Assembly: GCA_038138625.1 (NCBI GenBank)
Contig: JAYQEA010000072.1
Coordinates: 1 to 21,237 of the forward strand
Length of the DNA stretch: 21,237 nucleotides
Origin: JAQXDR01 sp038138625
GTDB taxonomy: Bacteria; Pseudomonadota; Alphaproteobacteria; Rhodobacterales; Rhodobacteraceae
Direction: 5' to 3'
How positions within the stretch are numbered: position 1 is the stretch's first letter; each line of letters starts with the position of its first letter. The notes under the pieces were generated by a model that was not told the DNA's origin, made no database searches, and saw only the letters and a program-made list of their open reading frames with translations. A program made the translations under genes and the position numbers. Shown piece by piece: positions 14,720 to 21,237 of this stretch.

Positions 14720-16867
14720 TCAGTCGTCTTTTTTCTTGCGTGGTTTTTCTTCGAGCTGAATCTCTTCGCCAGTCTGCTGGTCTACGACTTTCATCGACAA
14801 CCGCACTTTGCCACGATCGTCAAATCCCAAAAGCTTAACCTTGACGTCTTGTCCTTCGGTCAGCTCGTCTGATGGGTGATTGAGGCGTTTCGGAGCGATC
14901 TGGCTGACGTGTACCAAACCATCGCGCTTTCCGAAGAAGTTCACAAAAGCGCCGAAGTCAACGATTTTGACGACTTTGCCGTCGTAAATCTTGCCTTCTT
15001 CCGGCTCTGCAACGATCGAGTAGATCATATCGTAGGCTTTTTGGATCGACTCACCATTTGGCGATGCGATCTTGATCACACCGTCATCGTTGATGTCGAC
15101 CTTGGCACCGGAGGTTTCCACGATTTCGCGGATCACCTTACCACCCGAGCCGATCACTTCGCGGATCTTGTCAGTCGGGATGTTCATGGTCTCGATCCGC
15201 GGTGCATGCACGCTAAAGCCGCTTGCCTCTGACTTGGCTTTGTTCATCTCGTTGAGAATGTGCAACCGGCCATCACGCGCCTGTGCCAAGGCTTTGCTCA
15301 TGATTTCGGGGGTAATGCCCTGTACCTTGATGTCCATCTGAAGCGAGGTGATGCCCGCTTCGGTTCCGGCCACTTTAAAGTCCATATCGCCCAGGTGATC
15401 CTCGTCACCCAAGATATCGGTCAAAATGGCAAAATCACCGTCGTCTTCCAGCACGAGACCCATGGCAACGCCGGCCACAGGCGCTTTCAGTGGAACACCG
15501 GCGTCCATCATGGACAGCGATCCACCACAGACGGATGCCATTGATGACGACCCATTGGATTCAGTGATTTCCGAGACGAGGCGAATGGTATAGGGAAAGT
15601 CGGTTGCCGCAGGCAGGACCGCCTGCAATGCCCGCCATGCGAGCTTGCCGTGGCCAATTTCGCGCCGACCGGGAGGGCCCACGCGACCCGCTTCACCGAC
15701 CGAGTACGGTGGGAAGTTGTAGTGCAGCAAAAAGTTTGACCGGAAGTTGCCGTGCAATGCGTCGATGATCTGCTCGTCATCGCCAGTTCCGAGCGTTGTA
15801 ACAACAAGCCCCTGGGTTTCCCCGCGGGTGAACAACGCAGAGCCATGTGTCCGCGGCAGCAGGCCGGTGTCGACCTCGATCTGGCGGACCTGATCCAGAC
15901 CACGACCATCAATCCGGCGTCCGTTTTTCACAACGTCTCCGCGCAGGACAACGGATTCGAGCTTTTTGAGGGCGGCGCCGAGGTTGGCATCGGCAAGCTG
16001 ATCTTCGGACAGACCCGCAAGGATCGCTTCTTTTGCTGCCCCAACCGCCGCCACACGCTCTTGCTTGTCCGAGATCGCATAGGCGGCGCGCATCTGCTCT
16101 TCGCCTGCACCGCGGATCGCTTCGAACAGTTCCGAATAGTCCGGTGCCTGAAAATCGAATGGTTCTTTTGCGGCGTCTTCGGCCAAGTCAACGATCAGGT
16201 CCAGAACGCCTTGGATTTGCTCATGGGCAAAGGTGACGGCGCCCAGCATTTCCTCTTCGGTCAGCTCGTAGGCCTCAGATTCGACCATCATGACCGCGCC
16301 TTTGGTGCCTGCAACGACAAGATCCAAACGCTGATCGGGGTTATTGCGCAGATCCTGCATGTCGTCGACTTCAGGGTTCAGGATGTATTCTCCGTCGGTG
16401 TATCCGACGCGGCATCCGGCGATCGGTCCCATGAAGGGAACGCCTGAAATGGTCAAAGCTGCAGAGGCTGCGATCATGGCAACGATATCGGGATCGTTTA
16501 CCAGATCATGGCTGAGCACCGTGCACATCACCAGCACTTCGTGCTTAAAACCAGCCGCGAACAGGGGTCGAATCGGGCGATCAATCAGACGTGCTGTCAG
16601 CGTTTCCTTTTCGGTTGGCCGCGCTTCACGCTTGAAAAAGCCGCCCGGCACCTTGCCTGCGGCGTAGTATTTTTCTTGGTAGTGCACGGTCAGGGGAAAG
16701 AAATCCTGACCGGGCTTGGGTGATTTGGCAAAGGTCACGTTGGCCATGACCGAAGTTTCACCCAATGTGGCGATGACGGAGCCATCTGCCTGACGGGCAA
16801 CCTTGCCCGTTTCCAGTGTGAGCGTTTCTTCGCCCCACTGCATCGACTTTGTCGTAACGTTGAACAT
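14720..16867 (-). CDS. pnp: Polyribonucleotide nucleotidyltransferase (PNPase)
   Basis: PNPase degrades RNA 3'-to-5' by phosphorolysis and is a core part of the RNA degradosome. The 715-residue protein is full length: first RNase PH domain (about 10-145), helical linker, second RNase PH domain with RGETQ (348-352) and the catalytic acids Asp488 and Asp494 in GDEDHLGDMD, a KH domain with GSGG (573-576), an S1 domain (about 625-695), and a lysine-rich tail. The ATG at 16867 has AGGA seven bases upstream. It is downstream of rpsO on the same strand, the usual bacterial order, but rpsO has its own terminator, so pnp likely also has a promoter in the 356-bp gap. A strong leader hairpin suggests autoregulation. 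Confidence 0.98.
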   Translation of the reverse strand: MFNVTTKSMQWGEETLTLETGKVARQADGSVIATLGETSVMANVTFAKSPKPGQDFFPLTVHYQEKYYAAGKVPGGFFKREARPTEKETLTARLIDRPIRPLFAAGFKHEVLVMCTVLSHDLVNDPDIVAMIAASAALTISGVPFMGPIAGCRVGYTDGEYILNPEVDDMQDLRNNPDQRLDLVVAGTKGAVMMVESEAYELTEEEMLGAVTFAHEQIQGVLDLIVDLAEDAAKEPFDFQAPDYSELFEAIRGAGEEQMRAAYAISDKQERVAAVGAAKEAILAGLSEDQLADANLGAALKKLESVVLRGDVVKNGRRIDGRGLDQVRQIEVDTGLLPRTHGSALFTRGETQGLVVTTLGTGDDEQIIDALHGNFRSNFLLHYNFPPYSVGEAGRVGPPGRREIGHGKLAWRALQAVLPAATDFPYTIRLVSEITESNGSSSMASVCGGSLSMMDAGVPLKAPVAGVAMGLVLEDDGDFAILTDILGDEDHLGDMDFKVAGTEAGITSLQMDIKVQGITPEIMSKALAQARDGRLHILNEMNKAKSEASGFSVHAPRIETMNIPTDKIREVIGSGGKVIREIVETSGAKVDINDDGVIKIASPNGESIQKAYDMIYSIVAEPEEGKIYDGKVVKIVDFGAFVNFFGKRDGLVHVSQIAPKRLNHPSDELTEGQDVKVKLLGFDDRGKVRLSMKVVDQQTGEEIQLEEKPRKKKDD

Positions 16868-16882
16868 CAGCGTATCCTGTAA

Positions 16883-16939
16883 GGGAGCACTCGCGGGCCC
16901 TCCCGCGTCTCCCGTTTCAAAGGCGGCCCCATTGCCGCC
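16883..16939 (-). promoter_or_regulatory. pnp leader hairpins (possible autoregulatory structure)
   Basis: In the pnp mRNA leader, CGCGGG (16892-16897) pairs with CCCGCG (16902-16907) across a 4-base loop, and the outer GGGAG (16883-16887) pairs with CTCCC (16909-16913). A second stem, GGCGGC (16922-16927) with GCCGCC (16934-16939), lies just above. The first hairpin begins 15 nt before the start codon. In E. coli an RNase III-cut leader hairpin mediates PNPase autocontrol; the parallel here is inference. The rest of 16868-17223 holds the rpsO terminator and no gene. Confidence 0.45.
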
Positions 16940-17167
16940 GACCCCAATTTATCCTGTCCCACAACACCGGGGCCTGCGTGTCGTGTCTCAGATACCGGTC
17001 GCTTACAGGGTTTAATTCGCTTTGGGAACCATTCAGTAGATAAAAAATGATCTCTTGGGCCCACAATAACAGGCAGCGTTTGAATTAAGCGCACAAACAT
17101 TGCGATGCAGGCATCAGGCAAGGTCGTAAGGTCGCGTTGTTTTGGGACCGCTTCACGCCTGCGGCAC

Positions 17168-17195
17168 AAAAAAAGGGGCCCGGAAACCGGCCCCC
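17168..17195 (-). terminator. Rho-independent terminator of rpsO
   Basis: On the minus strand a GC-rich stem (GGGGCCGG against CCGGGCCCC, with one bulge and a short loop) is followed by seven T residues (A-run 17168-17174). It starts 28 bp after the rpsO stop. Confidence 0.88.
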
Positions 17196-17223
17196 TGAGA
17201 TGTCAAAGCTGATATTGACGCAA

Positions 17224-17493
17224 TCAGCGACGAATGCCGAGACGAAGGATCAGGTCTTTATAGCGCTGTTCCTCCTTCGACTTCACGTAATCCAGCAGCT
17301 TGCGGCGCTGGGCTACAAGCTTCAGCAAACCACGACGAGAATGGTTATCCTTGGCGTGGGTTTTAAAGTGTTCTGTCAGTGTTTTGATGCGGCTTGTCAG
17401 AATGGCCACCTGCACTTCGGGTGAGCCGGTATCGCCTTCTTTTGTGGCGAATTCTTTCATCAAGCGGGCTTTTTCTTCTGGTGTAATCGACAT
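17224..17493 (-). CDS. rpsO: 30S ribosomal protein S15
   Basis: The 89-residue protein has the standard S15 length and signature: GDTGSPEVQ (20-28), HSRRGLLKLV (51-60) and LLDYV (66-70), ending in the basic LILRLGIRR. S15 binds 16S rRNA early and organises the platform of the small subunit. The ATG at 17493 has AAAGGAG about six bases upstream, a near-ideal site for a highly expressed gene. It lies upstream of pnp on the same strand, separated by a strong terminator. Confidence 0.98.
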   Translation of the reverse strand: MSITPEEKARLMKEFATKEGDTGSPEVQVAILTSRIKTLTEHFKTHAKDNHSRRGLLKLVAQRRKLLDYVKSKEEQRYKDLILRLGIRR

Positions 17494-17717
17494 CGGGGGC
17501 TCCTTTGAGCAAAAGGGTTATGGCGCAGGCCGGGATGTCGTCCAGCGAGGCCCATGGAGTACCAGCGCGGCATAAGCCAAGCGGGCCGGCCGCGTATAGA
17601 TCGAATCTCTGAACAAGGAAAGAGAAAACTCTATAAGCGTGGTGGCAGTCTATTGGCTTGACGCTTCATTGGCCCTCGGTCACAACGTAAATGTGTCACC
17701 GCATGAAGGAGGCCCAT
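17494..17717. other. Divergent intergenic region, rpsO / waaA-like operon
   Basis: This stretch must hold the rpsO promoter (minus) and a promoter for the plus-strand genes. A good -35-like TTGACG is at 17658-17663 on the plus strand, but the hexamer 17 bp later (CACAAC) is a poor -10. I find no convincing pair for rpsO and no gene. Confidence 0.3.
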
Positions 17718-17957
17718 ATGTGCCAGCTAACGTCATGGTTCAAAAACCACCCGTTTGTGCTGCTAAATTTCCTCCGTTCAAGTCGAACGCGTTGGCAGAC
17801 ATTTTATCTGATCGGCTTTTTCTGCTTGAGCAGAGTTCTGCTGGCGCATGATCGCAAAACTGGTCAGGGGTCGCGCCGTCTGGTTTGCAAAATGGCCCGT
17901 GGAGAAAGGCCGCGGATCGGAATGGCGCTTGGCCAATCCTGCAAAGTCTGCGGCTAA
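17718..17957 (+). CDS. Hypothetical small protein (79 aa) ahead of waaA-like gene
   Basis: An ATG at 17718 follows a near-perfect ribosome binding site, AAGGAGG (17706-17712), with a five-base spacer. The frame runs to TAA at 17955-17957, three bases before the GTG start of the waaA-like gene. The product has one hydrophobic stretch (about 29-43, FYLIGFFCLSRVLLA) followed by a basic, glycine-containing tail with a final CKVCG. No family is recognised. The same ribosome binding site could equally serve a GTG at 17720 (seven-base spacer), giving a 43-residue frame to 17851. That frame overlaps as ATGA a 38-residue frame (17848-17964), which in turn overlaps the waaA-like start as GTGA. I cannot tell which frame is real. 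Confidence 0.3.
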   Translation: MCQLTSWFKNHPFVLLNFLRSSRTRWQTFYLIGFFCLSRVLLAHDRKTGQGSRRLVCKMARGERPRIGMALGQSCKVCG

Positions 17958-17960
17958 GCT

Positions 17961-19166
17961 GTGAGGCGGAAGCGTTTTGGGCTGGGTGCCTATCTGACGT
18001 TAACGGGGGTCGGAAGACCAGATCGGTTGCGGATGGCCGAAAGACGCGCTCAGCGGCAGTGTGTGTGGTTACATGCGGGCGACGGAATGCAGCCCGGTGC
18101 GCTTGTGTCGTTCTGTCAGCGCCTTTTGCAACATCGTGATGACTTGGACTTGGTTGTAACCGCACCAGACCCAGAGATTTTGTCTGGAAATGGTCTACGG
18201 GTTGTACCCATGCCCGATGATACACCATCCGCCGTGATCAGGTTTTTGGAAAGTGAGGCCCCTGTCGTGGGGCTTTGGTTTGGAAACAGCCTGTGTCCGG
18301 GATTGATCTCTGCTGCGATGGCCTCGGGCTGCGTGATGATGGCCTTGGACATAGACGATGCCCCATTTGTCGTACCGACGTTCCGATGGCTTGCGGAGGG
18401 TGCAGCGACTGTGCTGGATGATTGCCTTGCAATAGTTGTGACACAAAGATCTGCCGAAGTTCGGCTGCGTCGAATCGGTTTGCGTGAGGCAGAAGTGCAC
18501 TGCTTTGGGGCTTTGTCCAACAATCCGCTGCCGCTGCCGACAACTGCTGCGTCGTTGTCACGCGCAACATCGTTGGTGGCTGGACGGTCTGTTTGGCTGG
18601 CTAGTCACGTGCAGATTGAAGAGCTGGACATGTTGCTTCGTGCGCATCGTGCTGCCAGTCGGTATGCGCACCGGTTGTTGTTGGTTGTAATGCCTGATCG
18701 CGATAGTCCCTTGGATCTTGTCCATAGAAGCCTCGATACCTGCGGCCTGCGCTACCGGCTTTGTGATGCGTCACCCGATCCCTTGGCACAGGTGATCGTG
18801 GTAACACGGCAAGAAGATCTTGGCGCGTGGTACCGTGTTGCGCCGATCAGTTTTTTGGGCGGATCGCTGATTTTCAAAGGGTCCGGCACTGATCCGACGG
18901 AGGCGGCGGCTCTTGGCTCGGCTATTCTGTATGGGCCAAATGTTGGTCTTCACAAACACAGTTATGCACGCTTTGAAGCGGCAGGAGCTGCACGTCTGGT
19001 GCGTGATACCGATGATCTTGTTGCTGCCATTACTGCGGCGCTGGCACCCGATACCGCAGCCGAAATGTCGAACGCAGGTTGGGAGATTGTTACCAAGGGG
19101 TCTGATCTGGTGGACTGGCTTTTGCTTCAAGTATGCGAAGTCCTGGATCAAGCGGAGGTCGCCTGA
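17961..19166 (+). CDS. WaaA/KdtA-like glycosyltransferase homolog, divergent
   Basis: The 401-residue protein aligns by eye with 3-deoxy-D-manno-octulosonic acid (Kdo) transferase: an N-terminal RFGLGAYLTLTG, ASHVQIEE (214-221; family ASxHxGEE), and ISFLGGSL..GTDPTEAAALG (297-319; family FVGGS..GHNPLEPAALG). Catalytic landmarks are altered: the SVGE glutamate position reads HAGDGM (38-43, Met43), the ETELWPN segment reads GNSLCPG (about 108-114), and PRH reads MPDRD (244-248). So it may be inactive, accessory, or use another donor. The start is GTG at 17961 without a clear Shine-Dalgarno; ATG at 18033 is possible but would remove the family-like N-terminus. It overlaps lpxK by one base (TGATG), tying it to lipid A biosynthesis. 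Confidence 0.75.
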   Translation: MRRKRFGLGAYLTLTGVGRPDRLRMAERRAQRQCVWLHAGDGMQPGALVSFCQRLLQHRDDLDLVVTAPDPEILSGNGLRVVPMPDDTPSAVIRFLESEAPVVGLWFGNSLCPGLISAAMASGCVMMALDIDDAPFVVPTFRWLAEGAATVLDDCLAIVVTQRSAEVRLRRIGLREAEVHCFGALSNNPLPLPTTAASLSRATSLVAGRSVWLASHVQIEELDMLLRAHRAASRYAHRLLLVVMPDRDSPLDLVHRSLDTCGLRYRLCDASPDPLAQVIVVTRQEDLGAWYRVAPISFLGGSLIFKGSGTDPTEAAALGSAILYGPNVGLHKHSYARFEAAGAARLVRDTDDLVAAITAALAPDTAAEMSNAGWEIVTKGSDLVDWLLLQVCEVLDQAEVA

Positions 19167-20161
19167 TGCGGTCACCAGCGTTTTGGTATAGAGATCCAGA
19201 CCAGCCGGGCGTTCTCTCGCATGTGTTGCTGCCGCTAGGGGTTTTGTATGCATGGGCCACGGCAAAACGCATTTCGCATGCGACACCCAAGAAAATCGCT
19301 GCGCCTGTCATTTGTGTGGGCAATATCAATGCCGGAGGCACAGGAAAGACGCCGACTGTCATTGCTCTGCTGTCACGTCTTTCAGCCCGAAATATCAACG
19401 CCCATGTTGTTTCGCGCGGCTATGGTGGCCGCATGACCGAACCAACGGCCGTTGATCCCAGCCGACACACCGCGACAGACGTTGGCGACGAACCTTTGCT
19501 GCTTGCCGCATTTGCGCCGGTTTGGGTTTCGCGCGATCGTGCGGCGGGGGCTCGGGCGGCGCTTGAAGCGGGTGCAGAGGTGATTATTCTTGATGATGGG
19601 TTGCAAAACCCGGCGCTGGCAAAAGATTTGTCCATTGTTGTGGTGGATGCCGTGCGGGGATTCGGCAACAACAGATGTATTCCGGCTGGTCCGTTGCGCG
19701 AACCCGTCTCGCGCGGGTTAGAGCGGTCGGATATGCTGCTTTCTATTGGGTCACAGGCCGCACAAAAAAAGTTTGTTGCGACCGTACCAAAGCATGATCT
19801 GCCCCATGTCACTGGACATCTTGAGCCGCTTCAAACGGGGATGGACTGGCAGGGGCTGCGGGTCCTGGCTTTTGCGGGCATCGGCCATCCAGAGAAATTT
19901 TTTGCCACACTACGCGATTTGGGCGCAGAGATGATCCATACCGAAGCTTTGGCAGACCACCAGCCCTTGACGGCCGGACTTATGACGCGTCTTGAACGAG
20001 ATGCGGTGCGTCATGGCGCCCAGTTGGTAACAACTGAAAAAGATGCCGTGCGACTACCACCAGCATTTCGGTCAAAAGTTCTCACTTTACCAGTGCGATT
20101 GACGCTTGTGGAAAACACGTTGATTGAGGCGGCACTGGATAACGTGCTGTCGTCGCGGTAA
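19166..20161 (+). CDS. lpxK: Tetraacyldisaccharide 4'-kinase
   Basis: LpxK phosphorylates the 4' position of the lipid A disaccharide at the inner membrane. The 331-residue protein has an N-terminal hydrophobic anchor (about 17-32), the P-loop VGNINAGGTGKTP (51-63, Lys61), VSRGYGG (82-88), DDGLQN (143-148), GPLRE (175-179) and the late TEKDAVRLP motif, all typical of LpxK. The ATG at 19166 shares its A with the preceding TGA, with GGAGG seven bases upstream; an in-frame ATG 33 bases earlier is inside the waaA-like gene. The stop is four bases from the convergent amidohydrolase stop, leaving no room for a separate terminator. Confidence 0.96.
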   Translation: MRSPAFWYRDPDQPGVLSHVLLPLGVLYAWATAKRISHATPKKIAAPVICVGNINAGGTGKTPTVIALLSRLSARNINAHVVSRGYGGRMTEPTAVDPSRHTATDVGDEPLLLAAFAPVWVSRDRAAGARAALEAGAEVIILDDGLQNPALAKDLSIVVVDAVRGFGNNRCIPAGPLREPVSRGLERSDMLLSIGSQAAQKKFVATVPKHDLPHVTGHLEPLQTGMDWQGLRVLAFAGIGHPEKFFATLRDLGAEMIHTEALADHQPLTAGLMTRLERDAVRHGAQLVTTEKDAVRLPPAFRSKVLTLPVRLTLVENTLIEAALDNVLSSR

Positions 20162-20165
20162 CGGC

Positions 20166-21032
20166 TTATTCTGCTGCCAGTCTATCAGCCGAAGATACCG
20201 CACTGATGCGGGCTAATTCACTCGTCACCTTTTGTAGCCTGCACTGGATATCCGCGAACCCGTTATGCGGTGTTATGCTGTCTTCATTCATGTATAGTGC
20301 GCGGTTTAATTCTATTTGTATGGCATGTTGCGCACGGTCCGGGCGTCCGTAGTGCTGCGTTACATAGGCCCCCGCAAAAGGGGTATTGCGTTGTACTTCA
20401 AACCCCGCGCTCTGAAACACGGTTTCGATCTGTTCTACAACGGCATCAGAGGCAGACGCACCAAACCGATCACCCAGCACCACGTCTGCTGTTTTCCGAC
20501 GATCGCGCGATGTTGACGCCACGGCTTCGCTTGGCATGGAGTGGCAATCCAGCAAAATAGAGTGGCCATATGTTTCATGGGCGTGATCTAAAAGGCCCTG
20601 CAAGGCAACATGATACGGGCGCCAAACTGTCTCAATCCGTTCCATCGCCACGTCACGGTCCAGTTTTCCGCGATAAATTGCACGACCACCAGACACAACA
20701 CGGGGAATAACTCCAAGACCGGACGCCACACGGGGATTATGGATACCACGCGGAACCCCGCGAATGAGGGCAGGGTCCAGTTCCTCGGCGCTGCGGTTCA
20801 AATCTACAAATGCTCTTGGCAACTGTGCGCACAAAAGAGGCGATCCTGCCAAAGGTGCTGCATCAAACAACACATCCACAAAGGCGTCTTCTGACGATCT
20901 TAAGGTTTTTGCATCCAGATCGGAGCTGTTGAGGAAATCTGGGGAATACTCTCGACCGCTATGCGGAGAGGCAAAGACCACAGCACTACTCAGGGCTTCA
21001 GGATGTTTGAGAACATAAGAGCTTGTGGACAT
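20166..21032 (-). CDS. N-formylglutamate amidohydrolase family protein
   Basis: The 288-residue protein has the family (PF05013) landmarks: SPHSGREY (22-29), EDAFVD (48-53), RAFVDLNR (73-80), DCHSMP (162-167), GAYVTQHYG (221-229) and HAIQIELNRALY (236-247). These supply the histidines and acids of a zinc-carboxypeptidase-like site. HutG-type members release formate and glutamate in histidine breakdown; no hut genes are nearby, so the substrate is uncertain. The ATG at 21032 is set by CGGAG with a five-base spacer; an in-frame ATG 66 bases upstream lacks support. It is convergent with lpxK. Confidence 0.92.
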   Translation of the reverse strand: MSTSSYVLKHPEALSSAVVFASPHSGREYSPDFLNSSDLDAKTLRSSEDAFVDVLFDAAPLAGSPLLCAQLPRAFVDLNRSAEELDPALIRGVPRGIHNPRVASGLGVIPRVVSGGRAIYRGKLDRDVAMERIETVWRPYHVALQGLLDHAHETYGHSILLDCHSMPSEAVASTSRDRRKTADVVLGDRFGASASDAVVEQIETVFQSAGFEVQRNTPFAGAYVTQHYGRPDRAQHAIQIELNRALYMNEDSITPHNGFADIQCRLQKVTSELARISAVSSADRLAAE

Positions 21033-21090
21033 GCGTACTCCGGAATGAATACCCTCACTATAGTCCGAAAATTTAGAGAACCAAAAGCCC

Positions 21091-21119
21091 TTGATCACCC
21101 CTGCGACTCTGCGTATAGA
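21091..21119 (+). promoter_or_regulatory. Probable promoter of tRNA-Val
   Basis: TTGATC (21091-21096) and TATAGA (21114-21119) are separated by 17 bp, each a 4/6 match to the sigma-70 consensus. Transcription would begin near 21126, leaving a leader of roughly 57 nt before the tRNA. Confidence 0.4.
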
Positions 21120-21182
21120 CGCGGCTCAGACGTGTACTCGGCGAAGCCCTAACTTTGTTGGGCGGGTCGGCAGGCACGCCAA

Positions 21183-21237
<55 letters not shown>

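Noticed and set aside
15752..16447. 231-codon plus-strand open frame
   Set aside because: Antisense to pnp, which is complete and certain.
17740..18228. 162-codon minus-strand frame over the waaA-like start
   Set aside because: Overlaps the waaA-like coding region, lacks a ribosome binding site and has no motif.

Overview
The window looks like a chromosomal segment of a Rhodobacteraceae (Roseobacter-group) alphaproteobacterium. The base composition is moderately GC-rich, and the proteins (family II pyrophosphatase, the TIGR01459-type HAD phosphatase near ribF, the MaoC hydratase, the adjacent waaA-like and lpxK genes) match what I know of that group. This taxonomic call rests on recognition of protein style, not on a search. 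I see no phage, transposon, CRISPR array or defence island; the content is mostly housekeeping and central metabolism.

Layout. Positions 1-276 hold no confident gene, only a small basic open frame on the minus strand. From 4504 down to 277 a minus-strand group runs HAD phosphatase, MaoC hydratase, then ribF, a YcgN-family cysteine-cluster protein and a low-specificity threonine aldolase; the last three are packed with an ATGA overlap and a 15-bp gap. Then come a manganese-dependent pyrophosphatase (ppaC, minus) and a SetA-like MFS exporter (minus), the latter divergent from an aldehyde dehydrogenase (plus) that ends in a clear terminator. A 637-bp gap follows, with a perfect 20-bp palindrome and what may be a broken small gene. 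Next is a long-form beta-ketoacyl-ACP synthase III (minus).

The most informative regulatory locus is at 10.7-14.6 kb. A GlpR/DeoR-type repressor and an uncharacterised FAD-dependent oxidoreductase are translationally coupled (TGATG) and face glpD. The intergenic space between them carries two matching 17-bp direct-repeat sites (CGAAnAT-N3-CGAAnAT), which I read as GlpR operators. This puts the oxidoreductase in a likely glycerol/glycerol-3-phosphate regulon.

From 14.66 to 17.5 kb lies the rpsO-pnp pair (minus), each gene with its own strong terminator and with a GC-rich double hairpin in the pnp leader. From 17.96 kb a WaaA-like glycosyltransferase homolog overlaps lpxK by one base (plus), suggesting lipid A/LPS work, but the WaaA-like protein appears to lack the conserved catalytic glutamates. 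An N-formylglutamate amidohydrolase-family gene (minus) converges on lpxK, and the window ends inside a tRNA-Val(GAC) gene.

I did not find a clearly new multi-gene system. The best leads are the GlpR/FAD-oxidoreductase locus, the degenerate WaaA homolog with its unexplained leader, and several unassigned palindromes.
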